From positions 1,535,186-1,599,185 of the forward strand of contig NC_014363.1 of the NCBI RefSeq assembly GCF_000143845.1: DNA of 64,000 nucleotides, given 5' to 3'. A program made the translations under genes and the position numbers. The notes under the pieces were generated by a model. That model ran no database searches, was not told where the DNA came from, and saw nothing but the letters and a program-made list of their open reading frames with translations. Numbering within the stretch: position 1 is the stretch's first letter; the number at the start of each line of letters is the position of its first letter. Positions 1-7,650 of this stretch are shown piece by piece. The stretch comes from Olsenella uli DSM 7084 (GTDB lineage: Bacteria > Actinomycetota > Coriobacteriia > Coriobacteriales > Atopobiaceae).

Positions 1-1
1 G

Positions 2-442
2 CTGAGAAACATCCTGAAGGAGCTTCGGGCGGACCTGGGCCACGAGGCCCGAGGCGGTGACCTCACCCCCTGGGCCCGGCAGGGCGTCCTGCTCCTGAAC
101 ACGGTGCTGACCGTCCCGTGCGGCAAGGCCAACGGCCACGCCAGGCTCGGCTGGCTGGACGTGACCTCGGCCATACTGGATTGCGCGCTGACGAGGACGA
201 GCCGGCTGGGGCACCATGTCGTGCTGCTGTGCTGGGGAAAGCAGGCCCTGGCCTATGCCCAGGGCTCGCCCGCCGCCACGCTGCCCAGCACGCATATCGT
301 CGCGTCCACGCATCCCTCCCCGCTCTCCGCCAGACGCGGCACCAGGGACCTTCCCGCCTTCATGGGAAGCAGGCCGTTCTCCACCACCAACGCGATCCTC
401 GCGGACCATGGCGAGGAGCCGGTGGATTGGTGCACGGTGTAG
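2..442 (+). CDS. ung: Uracil-DNA glycosylase, 5'-truncated by window edge
   Basis: C-terminal part of a family 1 uracil-DNA glycosylase, which excises uracil from DNA as the first step of base-excision repair in the cytoplasm. The reading frame is open from base 2 and ends at the TAG at 440-442. Visible family motifs are LTPWARQGVLLLNTVLTV, the leucine-loop signature HPSPLSA, and the closing GSRPFSTTNAIL segment. The N-terminal catalytic water-activating motif (GQDPYH) lies upstream of the window, so completeness cannot be judged. The fragment is 146 codons of an expected 220 or so. The next gene (copA) is convergent, with a strong hairpin between them. Confidence 0.93.
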   Translation: MRNILKELRADLGHEARGGDLTPWARQGVLLLNTVLTVPCGKANGHARLGWLDVTSAILDCALTRTSRLGHHVVLLCWGKQALAYAQGSPAATLPSTHIVASTHPSPLSARRGTRDLPAFMGSRPFSTTNAILADHGEEPVDWCTV

Positions 443-576
443 GCCATCCGACAACGGACCAGACGAGCCTCCTCATACCACTGTGCCTGCGGGAGGGCTC
501 GGCCCCGGATGTCGCGCTCGTGGTCTCGCTCCGCGAGAGCGGCAACTACCGGGGGGACCATCCTCACGACGCACAA

Positions 577-612
577 GGCGTACCTCGACGCACCAGGCGT
601 ACCTCGACGCAC
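577..612. repeat. Two tandem copies of a 17-bp direct repeat
   Basis: The sequence GGCGTACCTCGACGCAC occurs at 577-593 and again at 596-612, a period of 19 bp. It sits in the 279-bp gap between the convergent ung and copA genes. No coding role is apparent; nothing else in this gap looks like a gene. Confidence 0.7.
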
Positions 613-643
613 GCCTGATCTGTCGTCCGGGGGAGGACTGGCT

Positions 644-666
644 CACGGCGCGGTTACCGCGCCGTG
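644..666. terminator. Hairpin between convergent ung and copA
   Basis: An almost perfect 23-nt palindrome with arms CACGGCGCGGT and ACCGCGCCGTG. It lies between the ends of two convergent genes and could act in both directions as a terminator stem, but it has no clear T-run on either side. Its role is inferred from position. Confidence 0.5.
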
Positions 667-721
667 GCGCACGCCCTCACCATCCGGCCCGGCAGTCACG
701 GCCTCGCTCGATGCCCTTGGC

Positions 722-934
722 TCACTCGATGCCCCTGACCTTGTAGCCGGCGCCCTCGACGGCCCTCTCGAGCGCTGCGTCCTTGACGAGCAGGCCGGCA
801 TCCAGCCTGGCGGTGCCGGAATCGAGGTCGACGACGACGTTCTCGACGCCCCTGACGGCCTCGAGCGCCTCGGTCACATGGGCCGCGCAGTGCTCGCACA
901 TCATGCCTTCGATGCTCAGGGTCCTTGCCTTCAT
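722..934 (-). CDS. Possible internally initiated CopZ-like copper chaperone (C-terminal domain of copA)
   Basis: Within the copA frame an ATG at 934 is preceded by a strong purine-rich site (GGAGAAGGAG, at about 941-952 on the plus-strand coordinates) at ideal distance. Translation from it gives a complete 70-residue heavy-metal-associated protein, MKARTLSIEGMMCEHC..., the exact size and layout of a free CopZ chaperone. The stretch just before it in CopA is a Gly/Asn/Asp/Lys linker, not a folded domain. The same message could therefore give both the tethered domain and a free chaperone. Initiation here is inferred; readthrough of the full ATPase is equally possible. Confidence 0.5.
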   Translation of the reverse strand: MKARTLSIEGMMCEHCAAHVTEALEAVRGVENVVVDLDSGTARLDAGLLVKDAALERAVEGAGYKVRGIE

Positions 935-3460
935 GTGGGTCTCCTTCTCCTTGCCGTCATTGCCTTTGTCGCCATTGCCACCATAACCGGCCTGCGCGGC
1001 CTCCACGGAGCTCGCGCCACCAGAGCGGTCGGTAGTGGGGATGGGGGAAGTGGGGGCGCTCGCAGGGACCGCCGCACTCCCACGCGGCTCCCAGCGGAAG
1101 AGGCGCAGCGCGTTGCTGACCACGAACACCGAGCTGAAGCCCATGGCAGCCGCACCGACCATCGGGTTCAGCGTGATGCCGAGGGGCGAGAGCACGCCCA
1201 TGGCCACGGGAATGCAGACGGCGTTGTAGAACAGCGCCCAGAACAGGTTCTGCTTGATGTTTCGCATGGTCGAGAGGGACAGCTCGATGGCGGTTGCGAC
1301 GTCGGCCGGGTCGCTGTGCATGAGCACGATGTCGGCACTGCCGATCGCGACGTCCGTGCCAGCACCAATGGCAATGCCAACATCGGCTCGGGCCAATGCC
1401 GGGGCATCATTGATGCCGTCGCCGACCATGGCGACACGATCGCCTCCCCGCTGCAGCTCGCGGATCTTCTGCTCCTTCTGGCCGGGCAGCACGCCAGCGA
1501 CGACCTCGTCCACACCCACCCGGGCGCCAATCACGCGGGCCGTCGCCGCCTGGTCGCCCGTGAGCATGACGGTCCTCACGCCCAGGGCGCGCAGCCGTGA
1601 CACCGCATCGGCCGAGCTGGGCTTCACGACGTCCGTCACGCCAAAAAGGCCCAGCACGTCGCCGTCGGCGGCGGCGAAGAGAGGGGTCTCGGCGGAAGCG
1701 GCCATCTCGTCCGCGCGGACGGCCAAGCCGGACGCGCCGACGCCCACCCCACGGTCCGCCATCAGGCGGGCATTGCCCACCAGCACGTGATGGCCCGCGA
1801 CGTCGGCCTCGAGGCCCCCGCCGGCAACCTGTACGAAGTTGTGCACGTCAGCCTCGGAAGCGATGTTCCTCTCATCCGCATAGCTGACTATGGCCGCAGC
1901 CAGCGGGTGCTCGCTCATGCGCTCGACGGCCGCAGTCAGACCGATGAGCTCGTCTTCCGACACGCCGTCAGCCAAGACCGCATCGCTCACGCGAGGCGCG
2001 CCCTCGGTCATGGTCCCGGTCTTGTCCAGCACGACGACGTCCAGCTTGCAGGCGGTCTCCAAGGCCTCGGCGCTCTTGATCATGATGCCGTTGGCGGCCC
2101 CGCGCTCCGTGCCCACCATGATGGCGGTGGGAGTGGCCAGGCCCAGCGCACAGGGACAGCTGATGACCAGGACGCTGACCGCATGGTTGAACGCCACGGC
2201 AAAGTCACCGGGCGCGAAGACAACGAGCCAGCCCAGGAGCGTCACCACGGCCACCGCGATGACGGCGGGCACAAAGACGCCGGCAATGCGGTCGGCCACG
2301 CGCTCGATGGGTGCCTTGGTGCTGGTGGCCTCGTCCACCAGGCGGATGATGCCGGCGAGTGCGGTGTCCTGGCCGACGGCGGTCGCCTCCATCTGGAACC
2401 AGCCGCCCTTGGTGACAGTCGCACCGGTCACGGAATCGCCGACGGCCTTTTGCACGGGCACGGGCTCGCCGGTGATGGCGGACTCGTCCACGAGGGCCTC
2501 CCCCTTGGTCACGACGCCGTCCACGGGGACGGCCTCGCCCGTACGAACGACAAGGGTCTCCCCTGCACGGACCCGTTCCGTGGGCAGTTGGACCTCGGCG
2601 CCGTCACGCACGACCGTCGCGGTCTTGGGAGCCAGGTCCATGAGCGCGCTTATGGCACTCGTGGTCTTGCCCTTGGCCCGCGCCTCGAAGTACTTGCCCA
2701 GCGTGATCAGCACGAGAATGGTGCTGGCCGAATCAAAGTACAGGCCATGCATCATGGCATGATGCGCACCCTGCATGTCCATGGAGCCCAGGGCCAACGC
2801 CATCTGGTATACGCCCACGAGGCTGTACGCGTAGCTTGCCGCCGACCCGATCGCGATGAGCGAGTCCATGTTGGGCGAAAGGTGCGCCAGCGTCTTGAAG
2901 CCCCGGGTAAAGTAGCTGCGGTTCACGAACAGGACCACCGTGGCAAGGAGCAGCTGCGTCACGGCCGAGGCCATCATGCCCTCCATGCCCGCCAGGCCCG
3001 GCGGCTCGGGCCATCCCAGCATGGGTCCCATGGCCAGGTAGAACAGGGGCACGCCAAAGACCAGTGACCACAGCAGCTGGTCACGCCTGGCGCGCGTCGC
3101 CTTGTCGGCATTTGCCTGTGGGTTCGCGAACGCGCTGGGCGAGGAGGACGCGGCATCGCGACTTGTGGCCCCCTGCCCAGTGGGCGACATGCCGCTCGCG
3201 GCGTCCGAGGCGGCACCTGCGACGCCTGGGGCGACAGCGCCCGCGCCTGCCGAGCGCGGACTCGCGCCGTAGCCCGCCTTGTCGATGGCCGCCACGACCG
3301 CGGCGACGGTGGCGGGGTTGCCGTCGTAGTCAAGCTCCATCGAGTTCTTGAGCAGGTTGACGTTGGCCTCGGTGACGCCCGGTACGCCCGAGGCGGCCTT
3401 GCCTACGCGAGCCGAGCACGAAGCGCAGGTCATGCCCGTGATGTCAAGGGTCTCCTTCAT
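722..3460 (-). CDS. copA: Copper-exporting P1B-type ATPase with N- and C-terminal heavy-metal domains
   Basis: A 912-residue membrane ATPase that pumps Cu(I) out of the cell. In order: an N-terminal heavy-metal-associated domain with GMTCASC at residues 9-15, a linker of about 60 residues rich in Ala/Ser/Gly, transmembrane helices, the actuator TGEP motif near 330, the transport motif SCPCAL with CPC at 435-437, the phosphorylation motif DKTGT at 479-483, GDGINDAPAL, then a low-complexity tail and a second heavy-metal domain with GMMCEHC at 852-858. CPC followed by this order indicates a P1B-1 (Cu+/Ag+) ATPase. The frame stays open upstream into csoR, but the ATG at 3460, after a GGGGGAG site, fits the family start. 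It lies 34 bp downstream of csoR, so the two probably form an operon under CsoR control. The C-terminal domain may also be made separately (see 722-934). Confidence 0.95.
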   Translation of the reverse strand: MKETLDITGMTCASCSARVGKAASGVPGVTEANVNLLKNSMELDYDGNPATVAAVVAAIDKAGYGASPRSAGAGAVAPGVAGAASDAASGMSPTGQGATSRDAASSSPSAFANPQANADKATRARRDQLLWSLVFGVPLFYLAMGPMLGWPEPPGLAGMEGMMASAVTQLLLATVVLFVNRSYFTRGFKTLAHLSPNMDSLIAIGSAASYAYSLVGVYQMALALGSMDMQGAHHAMMHGLYFDSASTILVLITLGKYFEARAKGKTTSAISALMDLAPKTATVVRDGAEVQLPTERVRAGETLVVRTGEAVPVDGVVTKGEALVDESAITGEPVPVQKAVGDSVTGATVTKGGWFQMEATAVGQDTALAGIIRLVDEATSTKAPIERVADRIAGVFVPAVIAVAVVTLLGWLVVFAPGDFAVAFNHAVSVLVISCPCALGLATPTAIMVGTERGAANGIMIKSAEALETACKLDVVVLDKTGTMTEGAPRVSDAVLADGVSEDELIGLTAAVERMSEHPLAAAIVSYADERNIASEADVHNFVQVAGGGLEADVAGHHVLVGNARLMADRGVGVGASGLAVRADEMAASAETPLFAAADGDVLGLFGVTDVVKPSSADAVSRLRALGVRTVMLTGDQAATARVIGARVGVDEVVAGVLPGQKEQKIRELQRGGDRVAMVGDGINDAPALARADVGIAIGAGTDVAIGSADIVLMHSDPADVATAIELSLSTMRNIKQNLFWALFYNAVCIPVAMGVLSPLGITLNPMVGAAAMGFSSVFVVSNALRLFRWEPRGSAAVPASAPTSPIPTTDRSGGASSVEAAQAGYGGNGDKGNDGKEKETHMKARTLSIEGMMCEHCAAHVTEALEAVRGVENVVVDLDSGTARLDAGLLVKDAALERAVEGAGYKVRGIE

Positions 3461-3494
3461 ATGCGGTCCCATCTCCCCCTTTGCGCGGGTTGAT

Positions 3495-3815
3495 CTACAT
3501 GAACTTCCTGAGGAGTTGCATGACCTCGTCGACGGCCTCGGTGTCGCCGGCCTGGACGCGCTCGACGACGCAGGTCTCCAGATGGTCCTGCATGATCTCG
3601 CGGCTGACGGCCTTGACGGCCGACTGCACGGCAACCAGCTGGGTCAGCACGTCTGCGCAGTAGCGGTCATCCTCGACCATCGACTTGATGCCTCCCAGCT
3701 GGCCGATGGCCCGGTTGATGCGGCAGGCGACGTCACGCTTGAGCGCCTCGGAGCGCGGCGTTGCCTTCTGGTGGCAGCAACCCTCGGATGCTGGAGACGC
3801 GTTCTTCTCGGGCAT
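3495..3815 (-). CDS. csoR: CsoR-family copper-sensing repressor
   Basis: A 106-residue all-helical DUF156 regulator. The Cu(I) ligand set C-H-C is visible as the Cys in RYCADVL and the His and Cys in QDHLETC. Members bind DNA without copper and release it when Cu(I) is bound. An N-terminal extension carries GCCHQK, an extra Cys-Cys-His cluster that is not part of the core fold. The start ATG follows a GAGAGAGAAG purine run. The gene heads the copA operon, and GGGG/CCCC dyads typical of CsoR operators lie immediately upstream, which supports copper over nickel (RcnR) or formaldehyde (FrmR) sensing. Confidence 0.92.
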   Translation of the reverse strand: MPEKNASPASEGCCHQKATPRSEALKRDVACRINRAIGQLGGIKSMVEDDRYCADVLTQLVAVQSAVKAVSREIMQDHLETCVVERVQAGDTEAVDEVMQLLRKFM

Positions 3816-3833
3816 GGGCGCTTCTCTCTCTTA

Positions 3834-3850
3834 ATACCCCTTAGGGGTAT
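3834..3850. promoter_or_regulatory. Perfect CsoR-type operator dyad upstream of csoR
   Basis: The 17-bp sequence ATACCCCTTAGGGGTAT is a perfect palindrome 19 bp upstream of the csoR start. Its G/C tract arms around a short A/T core match the general form of CsoR operators. It lies downstream of a TATAGT -10-like box read on the minus strand (3866-3871), so a bound repressor would block transcription. Confidence 0.75.
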
Positions 3851-3867
3851 GTATCACTGACATGAAC

Positions 3868-3883
3868 TATACCCCTTGGGAGG
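3868..3883. promoter_or_regulatory. Second, imperfect CsoR-type half site overlapping the -10 box
   Basis: TATACCCCTTGGGAGG resembles the upstream arm of the perfect dyad at 3834-3850, with a decayed right half. It overlaps the candidate -10 hexamer of the csoR-copA promoter. The centre-to-centre distance of about 33 bp, or three helical turns, would place two repressor tetramers on one face of the DNA. Confidence 0.5.
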
Positions 3884-4015
3884 TCTCTATCACCAGCGGC
3901 GAACGCGTTCCAAGCGGGTGGGGGCTGCGTCCTGCCGTTCGACGCTTGCGGACGATTCCGTGCCTTCCCGAAGGCCCCGGAAGAACGTCTGCAGGCACAG
4001 AGGACGTTTGCGAGA

Positions 4016-4046
4016 CAGGCCCACACCCTGAAGGGGTGCGGGCCTG
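4016..4046. repeat. Inverted repeat downstream of htrA
   Basis: The arms CAGGCCC-ACACCC and GGGGTG-CGGGCCTG pair around a TGAA loop, in the gap between htrA (minus strand, ending at 4139) and the csoR promoter. It is likely the htrA terminator stem, but no T-run follows. No gene is visible between 3884 and 4138. Confidence 0.5.
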
Positions 4047-4138
4047 CCGAGTCGACATGCCTGTCATGTGCCTTACGTCTGCAGACGGACGCGCAGGTGC
4101 GGCGATGGGCGGCGATGCGGTTCCGAACGCACGGCCAC

Positions 4139-5707
4139 CTAGCTCTGGGTGGAGTCTCCCGAGCCCGTCGTCCGTCCGGTCGTGTCCAGCGAACCGCCGC
4201 GGTCGTTGTAGAGGTACTCGTAGATCTGCCGCAGCATCTCCTCACGGCCGCTGGTCCCCCTGTCATCGCCGTCGTCGCCGCTGCCGCCACCATTGCCGTA
4301 GCTGTTGCCATGGCCGCCGTTTCCGTCTAGGCCATTCTCCCGCAGCTGCTCCTGCCGCTGGCGCTGCTCGGCCTGCTCCTTCTGAAGCTCCTCGTCGGAG
4401 CCCAGGGTGACGCCGACGGTCTTCTCCTCGCTGCCACGCATGAAGGTGACTTGGACGGTCTCCCCGATGGCATGTGAGCGGACGTTGAGGATCATACCGT
4501 CGGCCGAGGTGATGGGCTCCCCGTTGACTGCGGTGATGATGTCGCCCTTCTCGATGCCGGCCTGGTCCGCCGGGCTGCCCTCGGTGACCGCCGCGACGTA
4601 GGCCCCCTGGTTGACCGAGAGCTTGTTCCTCTCGGCATTCTGCGCGTTCACCGTCTGCATGGACAGCCCGATGTAGGCGTGCGTGACCGTCTCGCCGGCG
4701 ATGATCTTGCTGGCCACCTGGACGGCATAGTTGCCGGGAATCGCGAAGCCGATGCCGGCGAACGAGTCCGTGTCGGACGAGAAGAGCGTGCAGATGCCGA
4801 CCAGCCTTCCCTTGTCGTCCACGAGGGCGCCACCGGAGTTGCCGGGATTGATGGCCGCGTCGGTCTGGATGAGGTTGGTGTAGAGGGTGTTGCCCGAGGC
4901 AGACTCCATCATCTGGTTGCGGGCGAGCGAGCTGACGATGCCGGACGAGACGGACTGGTCGAGGCCGAAGGGGCTGCCCACGCTCATGACCCAGTCTCCC
5001 ACGACGAGCTCGTCTGAGTTGCCGACCTCGATGGGACTCACCTCCGCGCCGTCCCAGTCGACATGGATGACCGCCAGGTCCGATGACGAGTCGGACCCCA
5101 CCAGCGTCGCGTTGTAGCTCTTTCCGTTGTACGTGACGGAGATCGACGTTGCGCCCTCGACCACGTGATAGTTGGTGATGATGTTGCCGTCCTTGTCGTA
5201 GACGACGCCAGAGCCCAGTCCCGACCCCTCGGGCGTGGTCACGTTGACGGACACGACCGATGGCAATGCCTTGGCTGACGCAGCCTGTGCAACGGTCGCG
5301 TCATCAGAGCTGGCGTTGATGGTGACGGTCCGGCCTGCGGAGCTCTGGGTCGTGGCCGATGCGTTTCCGATCACGCCGCCCGCGTAGAGCGCAGCTGTCA
5401 GCGCAGCCGCGCCCAAGACGCCACCGACCAGCCCCACGAGGGAGACCTTCCACCATCTGCCGCGAGAGTCCCCACCGCCGCCGTTGCCCCTGCCGGGGAC
5501 GGGGACGGAGGTCGTAGCGGCGGCACGTGCGGTGCCCATGGCATCGTCTGCGCCGGCCCTCCCGGCCGCATTGTGCGTGCCCGCAGACGCCGCTGCCCCG
5601 TCCCGCATCGGGATGGGGGCCTGCAGGGTGGGCTGCTGCTGAGTGGACTGTGCGGCAGGGTCGCCTGACCCGGCTACGGGAGGACGGTCGTTCTGGTAGT
5701 CATCCAT
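4139..5707 (-). CDS. HtrA/DegP-type membrane-anchored serine protease with PDZ domain
   Basis: A 522-residue trypsin-like protease for quality control of proteins outside the membrane. A cytoplasmic Pro/Ala/Gln-rich N-terminus of about 85 residues leads to one transmembrane helix (about 88-110). The catalytic triad is visible as His181 in TNYHVVEG, Asp210 in SSDLAVI and Ser291 in NPGNSGGAL. One PDZ domain spans about 345-435 (IGLSMQ..., [15 protein letters not shown]). The tail after 440 is a charged helix and then a Gly/Asn/Asp-rich stretch, which is unusual for the family. The start follows AAAGGAA. Its neighbour is an OmpR-type regulator 236 bp upstream on the same strand, a common pairing for envelope stress genes, but no operator was identified. 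Confidence 0.93.
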   Translation of the reverse strand: MDDYQNDRPPVAGSGDPAAQSTQQQPTLQAPIPMRDGAAASAGTHNAAGRAGADDAMGTARAAATTSVPVPGRGNGGGGDSRGRWWKVSLVGLVGGVLGAAALTAALYAGGVIGNASATTQSSAGRTVTINASSDDATVAQAASAKALPSVVSVNVTTPEGSGLGSGVVYDKDGNIITNYHVVEGATSISVTYNGKSYNATLVGSDSSSDLAVIHVDWDGAEVSPIEVGNSDELVVGDWVMSVGSPFGLDQSVSSGIVSSLARNQMMESASGNTLYTNLIQTDAAINPGNSGGALVDDKGRLVGICTLFSSDTDSFAGIGFAIPGNYAVQVASKIIAGETVTHAYIGLSMQTVNAQNAERNKLSVNQGAYVAAVTEGSPADQAGIEKGDIITAVNGEPITSADGMILNVRSHAIGETVQVTFMRGSEEKTVGVTLGSDEELQKEQAEQRQRQEQLRENGLDGNGGHGNSYGNGGGSGDDGDDRGTSGREEMLRQIYEYLYNDRGGSLDTTGRTTGSGDSTQS

Positions 5708-5897
5708 GCTGAGCTGTTCCTTTCCGGGCTATCGCCCACCTGACAAGGCCCACGCGCGTCACGCACGCAACACATGCGAGCCTGTCCTTTGGGAACTGTA
5801 CCCCTCGTCCCGCCCGTCCCATGGCCCCGCCGCATCTCACACGCCACGGAAACAACGCTTTTGGATTTCTGAAGACGTTGGTGCGCCGACCAGAGCC

Positions 5898-5926
5898 TTG
5901 GCCTCGGCGCACGTTGGCCTCGGCGC
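5898..5926. repeat. Short direct repeat between htrA and the response regulator
   Basis: TTGGCCTCGGCGC occurs at 5898-5910 and 5914-5926, just after the end of the response regulator gene. The remaining gap (5708-5943) contains no convincing gene. Confidence 0.5.
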
Positions 5927-5943
5927 GCGCCATCAGGGGCAGG

Positions 5944-6618
5944 CTAGAACTTGAAGAGGTATCCGACGCCGCGGACGGTGACGATGTGCGCTGCCACCTG
6001 CGGACCGACCTTCGAGCGGACGCGACGGATGTGCACGTCGACCGTGCGGGTGCCACCGCAGTACTCGAAGCCCCAGACGCGGTGGAGCAGCGTCTCACGC
6101 GAATAGGCGCGGGAGGGGTGCGTCGCCAGGAAGGACAGCAGCGAGTACTCCATGAGCGTGAGGTCCACCGGGGACTTGTCAATGTAGACCTGGTAGGTCG
6201 CCAGGTTGATCGTCATGTTGTCCACGGTCACGATGTCGGCGGGCGAGCTCTCCTCGCCCGGCCACAGGAGCAGGGCGCAGCGGACCTCGAGCTCGACCTC
6301 GCCGGCAGTGGAGAGGATGAAGTCATTGCGGCCCTGGGCGGGCATGTGCAGGCTGTCGAGCCTGCCCTCCTCCTGGATGGTGAGCGTGGGGATGAAGCCG
6401 TTGTCCGAGACGTAGGAGTCCACGGCATTGAGGGCTGTCTGGTCAAGGCCATCCGTGTCGAGGATGACGAGATCGAAGCTATGGCCTGAGGACACCGCCT
6501 GGGGGAAGGTCTCGGGGGTGGTGGGGAGAATGGACACGTCAAGCGCATGCTTGAGCTCGCGCATACGGTCGATGAAGCGTGACGTCCTCGCTACGAGCAA
6601 GATGTTCTTGTGGTGCAT
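5944..6618 (-). CDS. OmpR/PhoB-type response regulator with degenerate receiver domain
   Basis: A 224-residue DNA-binding regulator. The C-terminal winged helix (about 125-224) is clear, with LTLMEYSLLSFLATHPSRAYSRETLL, RTVDVHIRRVRSKVG and the closing VRGVGYLFKF. The N-terminal half has the receiver-like strand LVILDTDGLD but lacks the usual acidic pair after strand 1 (ILLVARTS replaces the DD motif) and a clear conserved Lys, so phosphorylation may not occur. No histidine kinase lies nearby, so this is an orphan regulator. The frame can open at TTG 6621, but the next codon ATG 6618 has better spacing from GGGGAG. A control link to htrA downstream is possible but not shown. Confidence 0.88.
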   Translation of the reverse strand: MHHKNILLVARTSRFIDRMRELKHALDVSILPTTPETFPQAVSSGHSFDLVILDTDGLDQTALNAVDSYVSDNGFIPTLTIQEEGRLDSLHMPAQGRNDFILSTAGEVELEVRCALLLWPGEESSPADIVTVDNMTINLATYQVYIDKSPVDLTLMEYSLLSFLATHPSRAYSRETLLHRVWGFEYCGGTRTVDVHIRRVRSKVGPQVAAHIVTVRGVGYLFKF

Positions 6619-6660
6619 CAAGAGCTCCCCGAGTCAGATATGGCGCGTCCCAAGCCGAAA

Positions 6661-6689
6661 AGCGGGAACGCTTGCAGTGCGTTCCCGCT
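6661..6689. terminator. Strong hairpin between ABC importer operon and response regulator
   Basis: The perfect 11-bp arms AGCGGGAACGC and GCGTTCCCGCT enclose a 7-nt loop. On the minus strand the stem is followed by TTTCGGCTT, so it probably terminates the amino-acid importer operon. A smaller GGCG/CGCC stem with TTTT after it (about 6745-6763) lies nearer the end of the ATPase gene and may be the first terminator. Confidence 0.65.
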
Positions 6690-6786
6690 ACAGACTAGCA
6701 TAAACGGAATCTTGCAGCTTGTTATATGCACAGGTTGTTGCAGATAAAACAGGCGCTTGCGCCGGAAGCCGCGACGACGGGGCCCG

Positions 6787-7647
6787 CTAGCGGATGCTAC
6801 CCAGGAACTCCTTCGTGCGATCGGCCTGTGGATGGTCGAAGACGTCCTCGGGAAGCCCCTGCTCCACCACGACTCCGCCCTCCATGAAGACGACGCGGTC
6901 GGCCACGTCGCGAGCGAAGCCCATCTCGTGGGTGACGACGATCATGGTCATGTCCCCGTTCAGCGCGAGGTCGCGCATGACGGCCAGGACGTCGCGGACG
7001 AGCTCCGGGTCGAGCGCCGAGGTGGGCTCGTCGAAGAGCAGCACCTTGGGATGCATGGCGACGGCGCGGGCGATGGCGACGCGCTGCTGCTGGCCACCGG
7101 AGAGCTGGGGCGGCTTGTAGTCTGCGCGATCCACCAGGCCGACGGCGTCAAGCTGCTTGAGGGCCTCCTCGCGCGCCTCGTCCTTGCCCCGCCTGAGCAC
7201 CTTGGTCTGGCCGATCATCACGTTCTCCAAGGCACTGAGATGTGGGAACAGGTTGAAGCCCTGGAACACCATGCCCAGGTTTCGACGGAGCTCGTTGACG
7301 TTTGCCTTGCTCGTGCCCGTGATCTCCTCGTCGTCGATCAGGATGTGGCCCGCCGTGGGAGTCTCGAGCAGGTTGATGCAGCGCAGCATGGTCGACTTGC
7401 CCGACCCCGACGGGCCGAGGACCACGACGATCTCACCGTTCCACACGTTGAGGTTGACGTCACGCAGGACAGGCGTGTCGGTGAACGTCTTGTTCAGGTG
7501 CTCGATGCGGACCACGGGGTGCTCGCCGTCCACGAAGTGGTGACGGGAACGGCCCTTGTCCCGCTCGAACGCGATGCGCGCCGCCTCCGCGGCATCCATC
7601 GCGGGAGGAACCGTGGCCCTCTCGGCCACGTGCTTCTTCGAGAACAT
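6787..7647 (-). CDS. Polar amino-acid ABC importer, ATP-binding subunit (GlnQ/ArtM-like)
   Basis: A 286-residue ATPase that powers uptake of polar amino acids. It shows Walker [10 protein letters not shown] (78-86), the Q-loop in [12 protein letters not shown], the signature [14 protein letters not shown], Walker [15 protein letters not shown] and the H-loop VVTHEMGFA. This order and the NLFPHL segment are typical of the GlnQ/HisP/ArtP group. A 45-residue N-terminal extension precedes the domain. The gene begins 3 bp after the end of the fused permease gene, so the two are co-translated. The exact amino acid transported cannot be read from the sequence. Confidence 0.93.
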   Translation of the reverse strand: MFSKKHVAERATVPPAMDAAEAARIAFERDKGRSRHHFVDGEHPVVRIEHLNKTFTDTPVLRDVNLNVWNGEIVVVLGPSGSGKSTMLRCINLLETPTAGHILIDDEEITGTSKANVNELRRNLGMVFQGFNLFPHLSALENVMIGQTKVLRRGKDEAREEALKQLDAVGLVDRADYKPPQLSGGQQQRVAIARAVAMHPKVLLFDEPTSALDPELVRDVLAVMRDLALNGDMTMIVVTHEMGFARDVADRVVFMEGGVVVEQGLPEDVFDHPQADRTKEFLGSIR

Positions 7648-7650
7648 CGC

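Noticed and set aside
1787-3067. Plus-strand open frame of 426 codons opposite copA
   Set aside because: Fully antisense to the copper ATPase, His/Gly/Asp-rich and without family motifs; a GC-rich mirror frame.
722-3634. copA starting at 3634 inside csoR
   Set aside because: The upstream frame extension is the mirror of csoR codons, Arg/Ser/Pro-rich, and lacks a ribosome site; the heavy-metal domain starts naturally at 3460.
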